Positions 27,364 to 36,148 of a stretch of DNA of 64,000 nt are shown here, in pieces. The position numbers and the translations under genes were made by a program. Under the pieces are notes generated by a model. The model was not told the origin of the DNA and made no database searches. It saw only the letters and a list, made by a program, of their open reading frames with translations. The stretch's first letter is position 1, and every line of letters starts with the position of its first letter. The stretch comes from Nevskia sp964451925 (GTDB taxonomy: Bacteria > Pseudomonadota > Gammaproteobacteria > Nevskiales > Nevskiaceae): contig CAYVKA010000002.1 in the NCBI GenBank assembly GCA_964451925.1, forward strand, positions 1 through 64,000, read 5' to 3'.

Positions 27364-29124
27364 GTGAGCGAGAACAAGCTGTTGCGCCGCGTCCTGCTGG
27401 TAGAGGACTGCGAGCAGGATGCGGTTCTGGCGATGCACCATCTGCGCCGCATCGGCGTGACACCGCGGATCGAGGTGGTCCACGCCGGCACCATGGCGCA
27501 GGCTCTGGAGCTGCTGGGCCGGGAGCCCTACGATTGCGTGCTGCTCGACCTGGGCCTGCCTGACGGCGACGGCCTGGACAATGTGCAAAGCATCCGCGCC
27601 GCGGCCCGCGACGCGGCCATCATCGTGCTCACCGGTTACGACGACAGCCACACCGCCATCGCCGCGCTGCGCTGCGGCGCGCAGGAATACCTGGTCAAGG
27701 GCAACTACGAGAACGACACGTTGCCGCGCGTGCTGCAGCATGCGGTGGAACGCCACAACCTGCTGGTGGAACTGGACCGCCAGCGTCAGCGCGACAGCTT
27801 CCGCGCGGCGCACGACCCGCTCACCGGGCTGATCAACCGCCAGCTGCTGGCCGAGCGCGCGCAGGAGATGCTGGCGCAGTGCGAGCGGCGCCGCGAGTCG
27901 TTCGCGCTGTGCTTCCTTGACCTCGACGGCTTCAAGCCGGTCAATGACAGCCTGGGCCATTCGGTCGGCGACAGCGTATTGAAGGAAGTGGCCGGCGCCC
28001 TGACCGCCGAGGCGCGCTCCGGTGACACGGTGGCGCGCATCGGCGGCGACGAATTCGTGGTGCTGCTGTCCTCGATCAGCGGCGTCGCCGAGGGCGAGCG
28101 CGCGGCGCAGCGCCTGGTGCAGCGGGTCAACGCGATCCGCACGGTGCATGGCCACGCGGTCAACATCGGCGTCAGCGCCGGGCTGGCCATTTACCCCAAC
28201 CACGGCTCCACGCTCGAGCAGCTGTTCCTCAATGCCGACAAGGCCATGTACCTGGCCAAGGCTTCCGGACGCGGCAGCCTGAAGGTGTACATGGACCCGG
28301 CGGACGCGCCGGGCGCCGCGGTGCGCAGCCGTCCGCTGGCGGTGAACGATGCCAATCTGGCGCTGCTGTACCAGCCCTGGACCGATCAGCGCAGCGGGGC
28401 TTTTGGCGGCGTCGAGGCGCTGCTGCGGCAGCGGCTCGGCGGCGATCTGGTATCGCCCGAAAACGTGCTGCGCTCGGCGCTGGACCGCGGCCTGCTGGGT
28501 GAACTGTGCCAATGGGTGATGCGCGGTGCCTGCCAGCAATGGCGGCGCTGGCAGGACGCTGGCTTGCCGATCGGCCGCCTGGCGGTGAATGCCTCCAAGG
28601 CCGAGCTGTGCCGGCCGGATTTCACCGCTTCCACACTGGCTATCCTGGAAGAGTGCGGCGTACCGCAGCGGCAGCTCCAGCTGGAAGTGCCGGAGGAAGC
28701 CTTCGAGCCGGGCGCCGCCGAGGTGCTCGACCACATCCGCATTCTGCGCGCCCACGGCGTGCGGGTGGTGATCGATGGGTTCGGCCGCAGCACGGCAGCG
28801 CTGAAGCATCTGTCGATCATGCCGATCGACGGGGTCAAGCTCGACCGCGGCATGGTGCAGGCCCTGCGCTCGCCGAAACCCGGCGAGCGGGCGCTGCCGA
28901 TGGCCATCGTCAATGTGGCCGGCGCGAATGCTCTGGAACTGATCGCCACCGGCATCGAGGAGCAAGAGGAATTCGAGGAATGCCTGCGCCTGGGCTGCAG
29001 GTTCTACCAGGGCAACCTGCTGTCGCCGCCCCTGACCGGGGCGCAGCTCACCGATTCGTTCAGCCAGCGCAGCCCGCGGCAGCGCTTCGAGTTGATCCGC
29101 GGCGGGCGCAGCCGGGAAGGCTAG
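27364..29124 (+). CDS. REC-GGDEF-EAL c-di-GMP protein
   Basis: This 586-residue protein has a receiver domain (residues 5-125; phosphorylation site in CVLLDLGLPDGDG), a GGDEF domain with an intact RIGGDEF motif, and an EAL domain. The EAL start VEALLRQ is kept, but the catalytic DDFG reads IDGFGRS and the asparagine motif reads NASKAE, so phosphodiesterase activity is doubtful. I expect diguanylate cyclase output controlled by phosphorylation. The start is GTG at 27364, 4 bp after the unknown small gene. Confidence 0.9.
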   Translation: MSENKLLRRVLLVEDCEQDAVLAMHHLRRIGVTPRIEVVHAGTMAQALELLGREPYDCVLLDLGLPDGDGLDNVQSIRAAARDAAIIVLTGYDDSHTAIAALRCGAQEYLVKGNYENDTLPRVLQHAVERHNLLVELDRQRQRDSFRAAHDPLTGLINRQLLAERAQEMLAQCERRRESFALCFLDLDGFKPVNDSLGHSVGDSVLKEVAGALTAEARSGDTVARIGGDEFVVLLSSISGVAEGERAAQRLVQRVNAIRTVHGHAVNIGVSAGLAIYPNHGSTLEQLFLNADKAMYLAKASGRGSLKVYMDPADAPGAAVRSRPLAVNDANLALLYQPWTDQRSGAFGGVEALLRQRLGGDLVSPENVLRSALDRGLLGELCQWVMRGACQQWRRWQDAGLPIGRLAVNASKAELCRPDFTASTLAILEECGVPQRQLQLEVPEEAFEPGAAEVLDHIRILRAHGVRVVIDGFGRSTAALKHLSIMPIDGVKLDRGMVQALRSPKPGERALPMAIVNVAGANALELIATGIEEQEEFEECLRLGCRFYQGNLLSPPLTGAQLTDSFSQRSPRQRFELIRGGRSREG

Positions 29125-29182
29125 GGCGGACTGGATTGCTGCGTTAGGTTGTTTCCGCCCGACAGAGCGGGCCTGACGGGCT

Positions 29183-30031
29183 TCAGTTGAGAAGCCCCAT
29201 ACATTTTTCCAGATCGATCTGCATCGCATCCGAGCCGTAGAAATCACTGGCGCTCACCAGCCCCAGCTTGTGCGCCGCCGGCAGGCCGCTGAGGTCGGGC
29301 GGCTCCTGGCCAGGGGTTTCAAGCGGCCGCGCCAGCAGGCTTGCCACCGCCACCACGTCGGCCAGGCTCGGCGCCTGGGCGGAATTCTTCGCGGTGTCGA
29401 GGTAGGCTTCGGGCACGCTGGCGATGTCCTCGGGGAAGCGCCATTGCCGCAGCAGGCTGGTGCCGATCTCGGCGTGGCGGCTCTCAATCAGCTTGAACAG
29501 CGTATTGGCGTCGAACCGCTCCAGCTGCTGATCCTCCAGCGCCGCCAGCAGCGGCAGCGCGCCAATGAAATGCAGCAGTCCGGCGAGCAGCGCCTGCTCC
29601 GGCGCCAGGCCGGTGCAGTGCCGCGCCAGCACCTGGGCGATGGCGGCAACGTCCTTGCTGCGACGGGAGATGCGCTGCTGCAGCTGGCGCATCGGCGAGG
29701 TGCGCGGCTCGAAAGCGTGCTCCAGGGCCAGCGCGGTGACCAGGTCGCGCACGTAGTAGAAGCCGAGCCGGGTGATGGCCTGCTGCAATGTACGCACTTC
29801 CATGCGCCCGCGCAGCAGCGGGCTGTTGGCGACGCGGATCAGCCGCGCGGTCAGCCCTGCGTCGCGCAGGATCTCGCGCGCCAGATCCTCTACCGTGGCG
29901 TCCGGGTCGTTGCCCACGGCCCGCACCTGGGCCGTCACCTCGGGCAGCGAGGGCAGTTTCATCGCATTCAGGCGGAACCCTTCGGCCACCGCATCCAGCG
30001 CTTTCTGTTCCAGGGTCTGTTGTTCGTTCAT
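29183..30031 (-). CDS. HDOD-domain protein
   Basis: This 282-residue protein carries an HDOD domain over most of its length (MKLPSLPEVTAQVRAVGNDPDATVEDLAREILRDAGLTARLIRVANSPL, then ALLAGLLHFIGALPLL). HDOD proteins are catalytically dead relatives of HD phosphohydrolases, found in signalling and motility control. I chose the ATG at 30031 because the longer frame adds a Pro/Arg-rich N-terminus without family features. It is convergent with the REC-GGDEF-EAL gene and downstream of an EAL gene. Confidence 0.85.
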   Translation of the reverse strand: MNEQQTLEQKALDAVAEGFRLNAMKLPSLPEVTAQVRAVGNDPDATVEDLAREILRDAGLTARLIRVANSPLLRGRMEVRTLQQAITRLGFYYVRDLVTALALEHAFEPRTSPMRQLQQRISRRSKDVAAIAQVLARHCTGLAPEQALLAGLLHFIGALPLLAALEDQQLERFDANTLFKLIESRHAEIGTSLLRQWRFPEDIASVPEAYLDTAKNSAQAPSLADVVAVASLLARPLETPGQEPPDLSGLPAAHKLGLVSASDFYGSDAMQIDLEKCMGLLN

Positions 30032-30131
30032 GACGCTCCTCGACGCAGGTTCCGGCTCCGCCTCGGGGCAGGCCGGTGATGTTCGCCGCGATGCTGGCCG
30101 GGGCCGCGGCTTTCCCCCTGAATCCTGGCCG

Positions 30132-31412
30132 CTACGTCCCGCGCCAGGCGGATGAGCCGCAGGCGAGCAGGTCGAGAAGTTCCTCCGGAGGGAGGGCGGG
30201 GTAAAACAGGTAACCCTGCGCATAATCGACACCGATCTCGCGCAGGATGTTCAATTTGGCCGGCTCGTCGACGAACTCGGCGGTGGTTTTCTTGCCGGTG
30301 GCGTGGGCTACTTCGCGGATGGCGCTGACGATCTCGCGCCAGGGCTTCTCCTGGGCGATGCCTCGAACGAAGCGGCCGTCAATCTTGACTTCATCCACCG
30401 GCAAGGACTGCAGGTAGCCGAACGAGCACAGGCCGGAGCCGAAGTCGTCCAGGCTGAAGCGGCAGCCCAGCGCGCGCAGCTCGCTGATCGCTTCGGAGGC
30501 CACGTCCAGGTGTTCCACCGCGGTGGTTTCGGTGATCTCGAAGCCGAGAACGCCGCGCGGCAGATGGGCGCCGCGCACGTCGTTGATCAACTTGTACATG
30601 AAGTTGCCGTCGGCCACGGTCTTGGCCGACAGGTTGATCGACACATTTTCCAGTTGCTCCATCGCCCCCGCATTGTCCTGCAGCCAGGCCAGGATGAACG
30701 ATACGGAAAAGCGGTCGAGCTCGGTGACCAAGCCGAATTCCTCCAGTGCCTCGATCATATGCGCTGGCAGGGGGGCGGGCACGCTGTTGTGCAGGCGGCG
30801 GATCAGGAATTCAGCCTTGGCCAGGCGCGTGCGCCCCTGGCGGATGTCGAAGATCGGCTGCGCGTGCAGCGTCAAATCCCCGGCGGCGAGGGCGCGGGTG
30901 AAGTCTTCGACGTGGTCGGCGCTGCTCAGGCGGGAACGCTGTTGCTTGTACGACGAGCCGGAGCTGGGGACGATCTGGTTGATGCCGCGCTGCTTGGCCG
31001 CATCACAGGCCAGCGCCGCCTGCTTCAGCAACTGCACCCAGTCCGCGCCAGGGCGCGCGCAGGCCACGCCGATCGACACGGCCAGCCGCCAATGGCCGGC
31101 GATCTGCGGCAGCGGCAGGGATAGCAGCAGTTCACGCAGCGCGTGCGCCTCATCCATCGCCGATTGCGGGTGGTCGATGGCCTTGGCGGCGACGAATTCA
31201 TTGCTCCATAGGCGCAGGCCGATGCCTTGAGGGCCGGCCCATTCGGCGATGGCATGGCCCACGGCGGCAATGGCCTCGTCCGCCAGCGCCGGATTTCCGG
31301 TCCGGTTCAGATGGCGCACGCCGTGCAGATCGACGTAGAGCAAGGCTGTGCAGGGCGACAGATGCGACAGGCGCAGTCGCCGCAACAGCGTGTTGTAGGA
31401 GGAAGTCCTCAC
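30132..31412 (-). CDS. EAL phosphodiesterase with degenerate GGDEF domain
   Basis: From GTG 31412 this is a 426-residue protein; a GTG at 31490 would add 26 residues of low-complexity sequence, and neither start has a clear ribosome site. The N-terminal GGDEF-like domain has lost its signature (LWSNEF in place of GGDEF). The EAL domain keeps the catalytic set: AEFLIR, NLSAKT, EITETT, LDDFGSG, VKIDG and AQGYLF. It is therefore a likely active c-di-GMP phosphodiesterase with a sensory or regulatory GGDEF remnant. Confidence 0.85.
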   Translation of the reverse strand: MRTSSYNTLLRRLRLSHLSPCTALLYVDLHGVRHLNRTGNPALADEAIAAVGHAIAEWAGPQGIGLRLWSNEFVAAKAIDHPQSAMDEAHALRELLLSLPLPQIAGHWRLAVSIGVACARPGADWVQLLKQAALACDAAKQRGINQIVPSSGSSYKQQRSRLSSADHVEDFTRALAAGDLTLHAQPIFDIRQGRTRLAKAEFLIRRLHNSVPAPLPAHMIEALEEFGLVTELDRFSVSFILAWLQDNAGAMEQLENVSINLSAKTVADGNFMYKLINDVRGAHLPRGVLGFEITETTAVEHLDVASEAISELRALGCRFSLDDFGSGLCSFGYLQSLPVDEVKIDGRFVRGIAQEKPWREIVSAIREVAHATGKKTTAEFVDEPAKLNILREIGVDYAQGYLFYPALPPEELLDLLACGSSAWRGT

Positions 31413-31518
31413 GTCGGGTCTTGTATCGGGGCAAGGCTCACGCCATGGATATCGGCCGGAGTGGCCGGAGCTTGAGCCACCGGGCAGCACATCGGCTGCG
31501 TTCGTCCGCGGGGCGAAT

Positions 31519-31553
31519 CCGCCCGGCCGGCGGCGCTTCAGCCGGCCGGGCGG
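31519..31553 (-). terminator. GC-rich terminator hairpin after the outer-membrane gene
   Basis: A perfect 13-bp stem (CCGCCCGGCCGGC with its complement) and a 9-nt loop begin 2 bp beyond the stop of the minus-strand gene. It is followed by ATTCG rather than a U-run. The position and strength favour transcription termination. Confidence 0.6.
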
Positions 31554-31554
31554 C

Positions 31555-32880
31555 TCACCGGTTCTGGCTGACCGATCCCACGAACGGGCGCAGGCTGTGG
31601 TTGTCGATCAGGGGCAGGGCGGCGCCGACTTCGATTTCGGTGTTGACCAGCCAGTTGACGCGGATGCGCAGGCCGACGCCGATCGAAAGCAGCTGCGGCT
31701 TGCCGCCGAGGTGGCCCGGGTCGGTGTAGGCGGTGCCGCTTTCGACCACGACCAGGGCGCGCAGCCAGTCGCGCCATACCGGCCGCAGATAGGCGGCGCT
31801 GAGATAGTAGCCCGCATCCCCTTCCAGGTAGGCGGAAGAGTAGCCGCGCAGCAGGCGCGAGCCGCCGAGCGAGAAGAAATCGTGGTGCCGCCCCGGAGCG
31901 CCGCCGAAGTACAGGCTGGTGCCGGAAAGCCATTCGATATCCTGATGCGGGGTGTCACCCACATGCCAGTCGCGGCGGTAGGCCAGGCTGATGCTCGACG
32001 AGGTATAGGTCGACGCCACCCCATCCAGCGTACCCTGCACGGTTGCGTTGAAGCGCTGCCCCTCCTCGCTGTAGATCAGATAGCGCAGGTCGTCATAGGT
32101 AAAGGCCGCGACCGGACCGATGCCGATGCTGATCGGGGTTGGCGCATAGGCACCGCTGGGGGCGTCGCGCAGCCAGAACAGGCCGCCGGCGACGTTCCAG
32201 CCCTTGCTCGGATGTTCGGGCGAGAGGGCATACGAGCCCATCACCTGCGCGCTGTCGATCGACTCGTGATAAGGGCGCCCCTGACTGTCGAGGGATGCCT
32301 GGTTGATCAGGCCGGCCGATACCGACAGGCCATAGCGGGTATCGCCCAGGAACGGCACGCCGTAGCCGAATTGCAGGGACTGCTGGGCGGTCTTGTCCGG
32401 ATCATGGTACTTCTGGCTCATCGCCTGCAGGTTGAGGGTCTGGTTCAGGCCCCACAGGTTGTTCCACTTCAGCTGGCCGCCATAGCCGTATTCGCCGTTG
32501 GAGTTGCCGCTCACCCGCGGCAGCGGCAGTACCCGCCATTTCTCGTGTACGGTGAAACGCACCGTCACGCCGTCGGCCCGGGGCGTGGTGGAGGCTTCCA
32601 CGGCGCGGAACAGCCCCAGGTCCTGGATCGCCTGGCGGCTGCGCTCGATCATCACCGGATCGGCCGGGTCGCCGACGCGGATCAGCAGTTCGCGGCTCAT
32701 CGTCAGCGGCCGGGTGACGTCGTTGCCTGAGAACTCAATAGCGCGGATGGTGGGCCAGCTCGCCGCGCGCGCCGCCCCCGCTGCGCACAGATGAATCATC
32801 ATCAGCAGCAGCAGCGCAGCCGCCTGCAGGCCCGCCGGGCGGTGGGCATGACAGGCGCATTGACGACCCACATGCGGCAT
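31555..32880 (-). CDS. Outer-membrane POTRA/beta-barrel protein (BamA/TamA-like)
   Basis: This 441-residue protein has a cleavable signal peptide (LLLLMMIHLCAAGAARA, about residues 22-39), one POTRA-like domain (IRAIEFSGNDVTRPLTMSRELLIRVGDP ... VRFTVHEKWRVLP) and a C-terminal beta barrel with alternating hydrophobic strands and the Omp85-type LGGSRLLRGY motif. Substrate unknown. Unlike many barrels it does not end in an aromatic residue (SVSQNR). ATG 32880 places the signal peptide correctly. An FNR-type box lies 58 bp upstream. Confidence 0.8.
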   Translation of the reverse strand: MPHVGRQCACHAHRPAGLQAAALLLLMMIHLCAAGAARAASWPTIRAIEFSGNDVTRPLTMSRELLIRVGDPADPVMIERSRQAIQDLGLFRAVEASTTPRADGVTVRFTVHEKWRVLPLPRVSGNSNGEYGYGGQLKWNNLWGLNQTLNLQAMSQKYHDPDKTAQQSLQFGYGVPFLGDTRYGLSVSAGLINQASLDSQGRPYHESIDSAQVMGSYALSPEHPSKGWNVAGGLFWLRDAPSGAYAPTPISIGIGPVAAFTYDDLRYLIYSEEGQRFNATVQGTLDGVASTYTSSSISLAYRRDWHVGDTPHQDIEWLSGTSLYFGGAPGRHHDFFSLGGSRLLRGYSSAYLEGDAGYYLSAAYLRPVWRDWLRALVVVESGTAYTDPGHLGGKPQLLSIGVGLRIRVNWLVNTEIEVGAALPLIDNHSLRPFVGSVSQNR

Positions 32881-32937
32881 TTTGTCGGCACGGTCGAAAG
32901 CAATGCTGCAGCTTAGGCAGACGTCAGCCGGGCGACC

Positions 32938-32951
32938 TTGACGCACATCAA
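32938..32951 (-). promoter_or_regulatory. FNR-type box for the outer-membrane gene
   Basis: TTGAC-GCAC-ATCAA. On the minus strand TAAGCT at 32910-32915 lies where the -10 should be if the box is centred at -41.5, with the start codon at 32880. Confidence 0.75.
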
Positions 32952-32994
32952 GCGCGGTGCCGGCCCGGCGGGGACGGCGCCGCGGCCGCCGCCT

Positions 32995-34581
32995 TCAGCT
33001 GACCAGCGTGGCCAGGCTGGACAGCGCCACCTTCGGGTCGGACATGCCGTGGTAGATGTCCGGAATCGGCAACTCCAGGCCAAGCAGCCCGTAGACCGCG
33101 TGCATGGCCGAGCGCACCGAATATTCCACCGTGAACACCACATCCTCGGGGATTTCCACGTACTGGCCCAGCAGCGCGAAATTCTCGGAGCACGACGGAA
33201 TCACCTGCGGGCGATCGCTGATCTGGCGCGGCGCGAATTCGCTGGTAATGTAGGGCATCATCACCGGGACCACGCTGGTGGTCTTGCGCACCTGGTCGAG
33301 AATGTCGGCGAAGCCCAGTTGGTGGATCAGTTCGGTGAGGATTTCCTGCCCGGTGGCCTCGGCCATGGTCTTGCCGATGTAGTCGCCCTTGCGGTCGACG
33401 AACAGACCATAGCCCCACAGCGTGTACACGCCTTCGGGCTGCCCCGAGAAGTGCGGCATGTGTGGCATGACGATGGACATCAGCCAGCTGGAATCGCGGA
33501 AGGTCATCAGCCCGCCGGTGCCCGGAGCGTTGGACGAATAGGCATGGATGCGCCGGACCAGCAGCGGATCGCGCATGGTCAGCGTGAACGATTCCCACTT
33601 GCTGGCATCGACGTCGCCGCAGAATGCCTCGGGGCGCCCCAGGCCGGGCGCCTTCCGCGCCATGTTCTGCCACAGGGTCCAAGCTCCATCGACACGGTCA
33701 CGCACCAGTTCAGGCGCATGATCATCGTCTCCGCTGCGTGCGTCGGCGGTCATCGAGCCGATGGTGATCAGGGCGATATCGTCGGCGTTCACCTCGAATA
33801 CGGTCGATTCGCCGTTGCGCACCGCGTGCAGGCGGCTGATGCGGCGGCCGGCAAAGCCGTCCTCGAAGTCGGTATCGAGCACCTTGACGCCGTACTCGAA
33901 CGATACCCCCTGGGCACGCAGCCAGGCTTCGATCGGGCGCACTACGCTGTCGTACTGGTTGAGCGGTGTGCGGCGCACGCCGGCCAGGGTGTGGATGCGT
34001 GGAAACTCCTGCAGGAAGCGCAGCATGTAGCGGCGCAACTCGATGGCGCTGTGCCAGTTCTGGAAGGCGAAGGTGGTGCGCCACATGGTCCAGAAATTGG
34101 TCTGGAAGAAATGCTCCGAGAAACATTCGTCGATGCGCTTGGTGCCCAGGGCGCGTTCCGGGGTCGCGAGCAGGCGCACGATCTGCGTGCGGTCCTGCAG
34201 GTCGAATCCGAGATCGGCGGCGTCGAGGATCTGGTGGCGGCCGTCAACCAGCCGCGCCCGCGCGTCGGAACGCCATTGCGCATTGAAGGCCCAGATCTCG
34301 TCCTTGACCGAGCGTGAGCCGTCCGACAGCGATGGGATCGAGCCGAGAATGTTCCACAGGCAGACGTAGGTTTCCTCGGTCAGCATGCGGCCGCCGCGGC
34401 TGACATAGCCGCGGGCCGGATCGCCTGAACCGTCGAGCGCGCCGCCGGCGACCGGCAGCTCTTCCAGAACGCGGATGTTGCGTCCGTCCATGCCGCCGTC
34501 GCGGATCAGCAGGACCGCCGCCGACAGCGAAGCGATGCCGCCGCCGACGATATAGGCCGTGCCTCGGGTCTTGATGGACAT
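32995..34581 (-). CDS. ohyA: Oleate hydratase (myosin-cross-reactive-antigen family)
   Basis: This 528-residue FAD enzyme adds water to the C9 double bond of oleate, giving 10-hydroxystearate. The FAD-binding start is AYIVGGGIASLSAAVLLIRDG. Family-specific stretches include GGALDGSGDPARGYVSRGGR, NFWTMWRTTFAFQNWHSA, and VMMPYITSEFAPR near the C-terminus. Length is a little under the usual 560-650. ATG 34581 starts right before the Rossmann fold. It is divergent from a cytochrome c gene, each with its own FNR-type box. Confidence 0.93.
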   Translation of the reverse strand: MSIKTRGTAYIVGGGIASLSAAVLLIRDGGMDGRNIRVLEELPVAGGALDGSGDPARGYVSRGGRMLTEETYVCLWNILGSIPSLSDGSRSVKDEIWAFNAQWRSDARARLVDGRHQILDAADLGFDLQDRTQIVRLLATPERALGTKRIDECFSEHFFQTNFWTMWRTTFAFQNWHSAIELRRYMLRFLQEFPRIHTLAGVRRTPLNQYDSVVRPIEAWLRAQGVSFEYGVKVLDTDFEDGFAGRRISRLHAVRNGESTVFEVNADDIALITIGSMTADARSGDDDHAPELVRDRVDGAWTLWQNMARKAPGLGRPEAFCGDVDASKWESFTLTMRDPLLVRRIHAYSSNAPGTGGLMTFRDSSWLMSIVMPHMPHFSGQPEGVYTLWGYGLFVDRKGDYIGKTMAEATGQEILTELIHQLGFADILDQVRKTTSVVPVMMPYITSEFAPRQISDRPQVIPSCSENFALLGQYVEIPEDVVFTVEYSVRSAMHAVYGLLGLELPIPDIYHGMSDPKVALSSLATLVS

Positions 34582-34643
34582 ATGCTGTTCCGGCGCAGAA
34601 ATAGGGGATGGTGGCCAGTATGAAGCGCTACAGGCCGGAATCA

Positions 34644-34657
34644 TTGACGTGGATCAA
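34644..34657 (-). promoter_or_regulatory. FNR-type box for oleate hydratase
   Basis: TTGAC-GTGG-ATCAA, ending 63 bp upstream of the ohyA start. TACTGG at 34615-34620 on the minus strand is within one base of the ideal -10 position. Confidence 0.7.
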
Positions 34658-34679
34658 GCCCGTTCCGGGCGAGGGCGGC

Positions 34680-34693
34680 TTGACCCAGATCAA
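34680..34693 (+). promoter_or_regulatory. FNR-type box for cytochrome c gene
   Basis: TTGAC-CCAG-ATCAA. AAGACT at 34716-34721 lies at the class II -10 position toward the plus-strand gene starting at 34795. Confidence 0.65.
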
Positions 34694-34794
34694 AGCGCAT
34701 CGACGCCAGTTGACCAAGACTGCCGCATCAGCCGGGCCGGTCTAGGGCCAGTTAACAGGCCCTGGGCGGCCAGCCGCGCCTCCAGGGAGTTCCG

Positions 34795-35583
34795 ATGTTC
34801 CACAAGCCGTCGTTCCCGATGTCCTTCGCCTTGCTATTGTTGGTGGCGGCGGTGGTGCTGGCCCGCGCCTGGGCCGCGCCGGAGGCTCCGCACCGCGCGC
34901 CGTCGCAGGAACAGATCACCCATCTGCTCAAGGAGGTGCGGCAACTGGCCGATCAGCTCGACGAAATCGGCGAGCTGCACGATGCGGCGCAGCGCCGCCC
35001 GCTGATCGCCCGTCACTGGCAGGCGGTGCAGACCTATCTGCGCGAGGTGCAGGCCTATTTGCCGACAGCGCCGGACGGACATATCCAGCCGCTGTCCTTC
35101 GGCTCGGCCGCCGTTTGCAGCCTGCCGGCAACCATCGACGCCGATGCTTACCAGTCGCGGATGCGCGACGTGCTGTGGGCGATGCGCGAGCGCCTTGCCG
35201 ACGCTTACGCCAGCCAGGACCCGGTCGAACGTTTGCATCTGCTGCAGGAGCATGCCCGTGGGGCCTACCGCGGCGTGCAGCTGGTACGCGGTTTCGGCTG
35301 GAATCAGGGCAGCGCCACCCCGGTGGCGCGCGCGTCGCAGGTGGTGCCCGACTCGGCCTCCGAGCCGGCCTACCTGGTGCGCAGGTACTGCAGCCAGTGC
35401 CACGCCCCGCCGCCGCCCGAACTGCATAGTGCCAACGAGTGGTCGACCGTGGCCTCGAAAATGACCGAACACATGCGGGTGGCGGATGCCTCCAGTCCGG
35501 GCGAGGTCGAACAGCCCACGGCGCAGGAGCTGGCCGTCATCGTCAGCTACCTGGAAGCCAATGGCTGCGGCATCGGTCCGTGA
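34795..35583 (+). CDS. Exported mono-haem cytochrome c-like protein
   Basis: This 262-residue protein has an N-terminal signal peptide (FALLLLVAAVVLARAWA, cleaved near residue 27). A mostly helical middle region of about 170 residues has no family I recognise. A C-terminal cytochrome c-type segment contains one CxxCH haem site (YCSQCHAPPPP) and a likely methionine ligand in KMTEHM. It should carry electrons in the periplasm. It is divergent from ohyA and preceded by an FNR-type box, suggesting expression at low oxygen. Confidence 0.75.
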   Translation: MFHKPSFPMSFALLLLVAAVVLARAWAAPEAPHRAPSQEQITHLLKEVRQLADQLDEIGELHDAAQRRPLIARHWQAVQTYLREVQAYLPTAPDGHIQPLSFGSAAVCSLPATIDADAYQSRMRDVLWAMRERLADAYASQDPVERLHLLQEHARGAYRGVQLVRGFGWNQGSATPVARASQVVPDSASEPAYLVRRYCSQCHAPPPPELHSANEWSTVASKMTEHMRVADASSPGEVEQPTAQELAVIVSYLEANGCGIGP

Positions 35584-35617
35584 ATCACGCGGCAGGTCCG
35601 CAGGCAAGAGCCGGTGA

Positions 35618-35631
35618 TTGACCAGGGTCAA
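35618..35631 (+). promoter_or_regulatory. FNR-type box for first DUF6455-like gene
   Basis: TTGAC-CAGG-GTCAA. CGAAAT at 35654-35659 occupies the class II -10 position; the start codon is at 35704. Confidence 0.75.
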
Positions 35632-35703
35632 TGTCCGCCGGCGCTGTTTGCTGCGAAATAGCCTCCATCAGCGCGGTGACAGTCGCGCCGGACGGAGGCA
35701 GAG

Positions 35704-36135
35704 ATGTTTTTCATCAACCAGATTCCCTTGCCGATCCAGCTCTACGTGCCGCTGATGCTGATGGTGCTGGCGGCCGCGGCACTCGGCTTCCTGCTCAGCC
35801 TGGGATGGCATCATCGCCGCCGCATCGGGGATGCGATTCAACGCTGGTTGCTGCGGCGCCAGTTGCAGCGCTTGCGCATGAACTGGATGCTCGGCGTGCG
35901 CGGCATCGACCGTGAGCGCTATATCCGGATGACGCCGGTGGCGGAATTGCGCTGCCAGATGGCGAACTGCCGCGGTTGCGTCAACAAGGCGCGCTGCAAC
36001 ACCTCGTTCATCGTCGGCGTGGAATCCGATCCCTATCGGTCCTATTGCCCCAACACGCCGTCCCTGGACTTGCGCTGGGACGTGCGCCGCGCTGCCGTGG
36101 CGCAACGGTTGAGCGCCCGCTGGCCGCGCCGCTAG
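35704..36135 (+). CDS. DUF6455-like membrane protein with four conserved cysteines (copy 1)
   Basis: This is a 143-residue protein. One hydrophobic segment (residues 12-34) is followed by a basic stretch (HHRRRIGDAIQRWLLRRQLQRLR) and a cytoplasmic domain with NCRGC, KARCN and YCPNTPSLD. The same pattern recurs in the gene at 61997, so the four cysteines are probably functional, perhaps binding a metal or an Fe-S cluster. The DUF6455 name is from memory of the NCRxC...CPN pattern. It is followed after 13 bp by a PAS/GAF protein gene. Confidence 0.75.
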   Translation: MFFINQIPLPIQLYVPLMLMVLAAAALGFLLSLGWHHRRRIGDAIQRWLLRRQLQRLRMNWMLGVRGIDRERYIRMTPVAELRCQMANCRGCVNKARCNTSFIVGVESDPYRSYCPNTPSLDLRWDVRRAAVAQRLSARWPRR

Positions 36136-36148
36136 CGCCGACGTTGTC

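Noticed and set aside
34709..34722. TTGACCAAGACTGC as a third FNR-type box before the cytochrome gene
   Set aside because: The second half site is missing; it has no TCAA at the right spacing.
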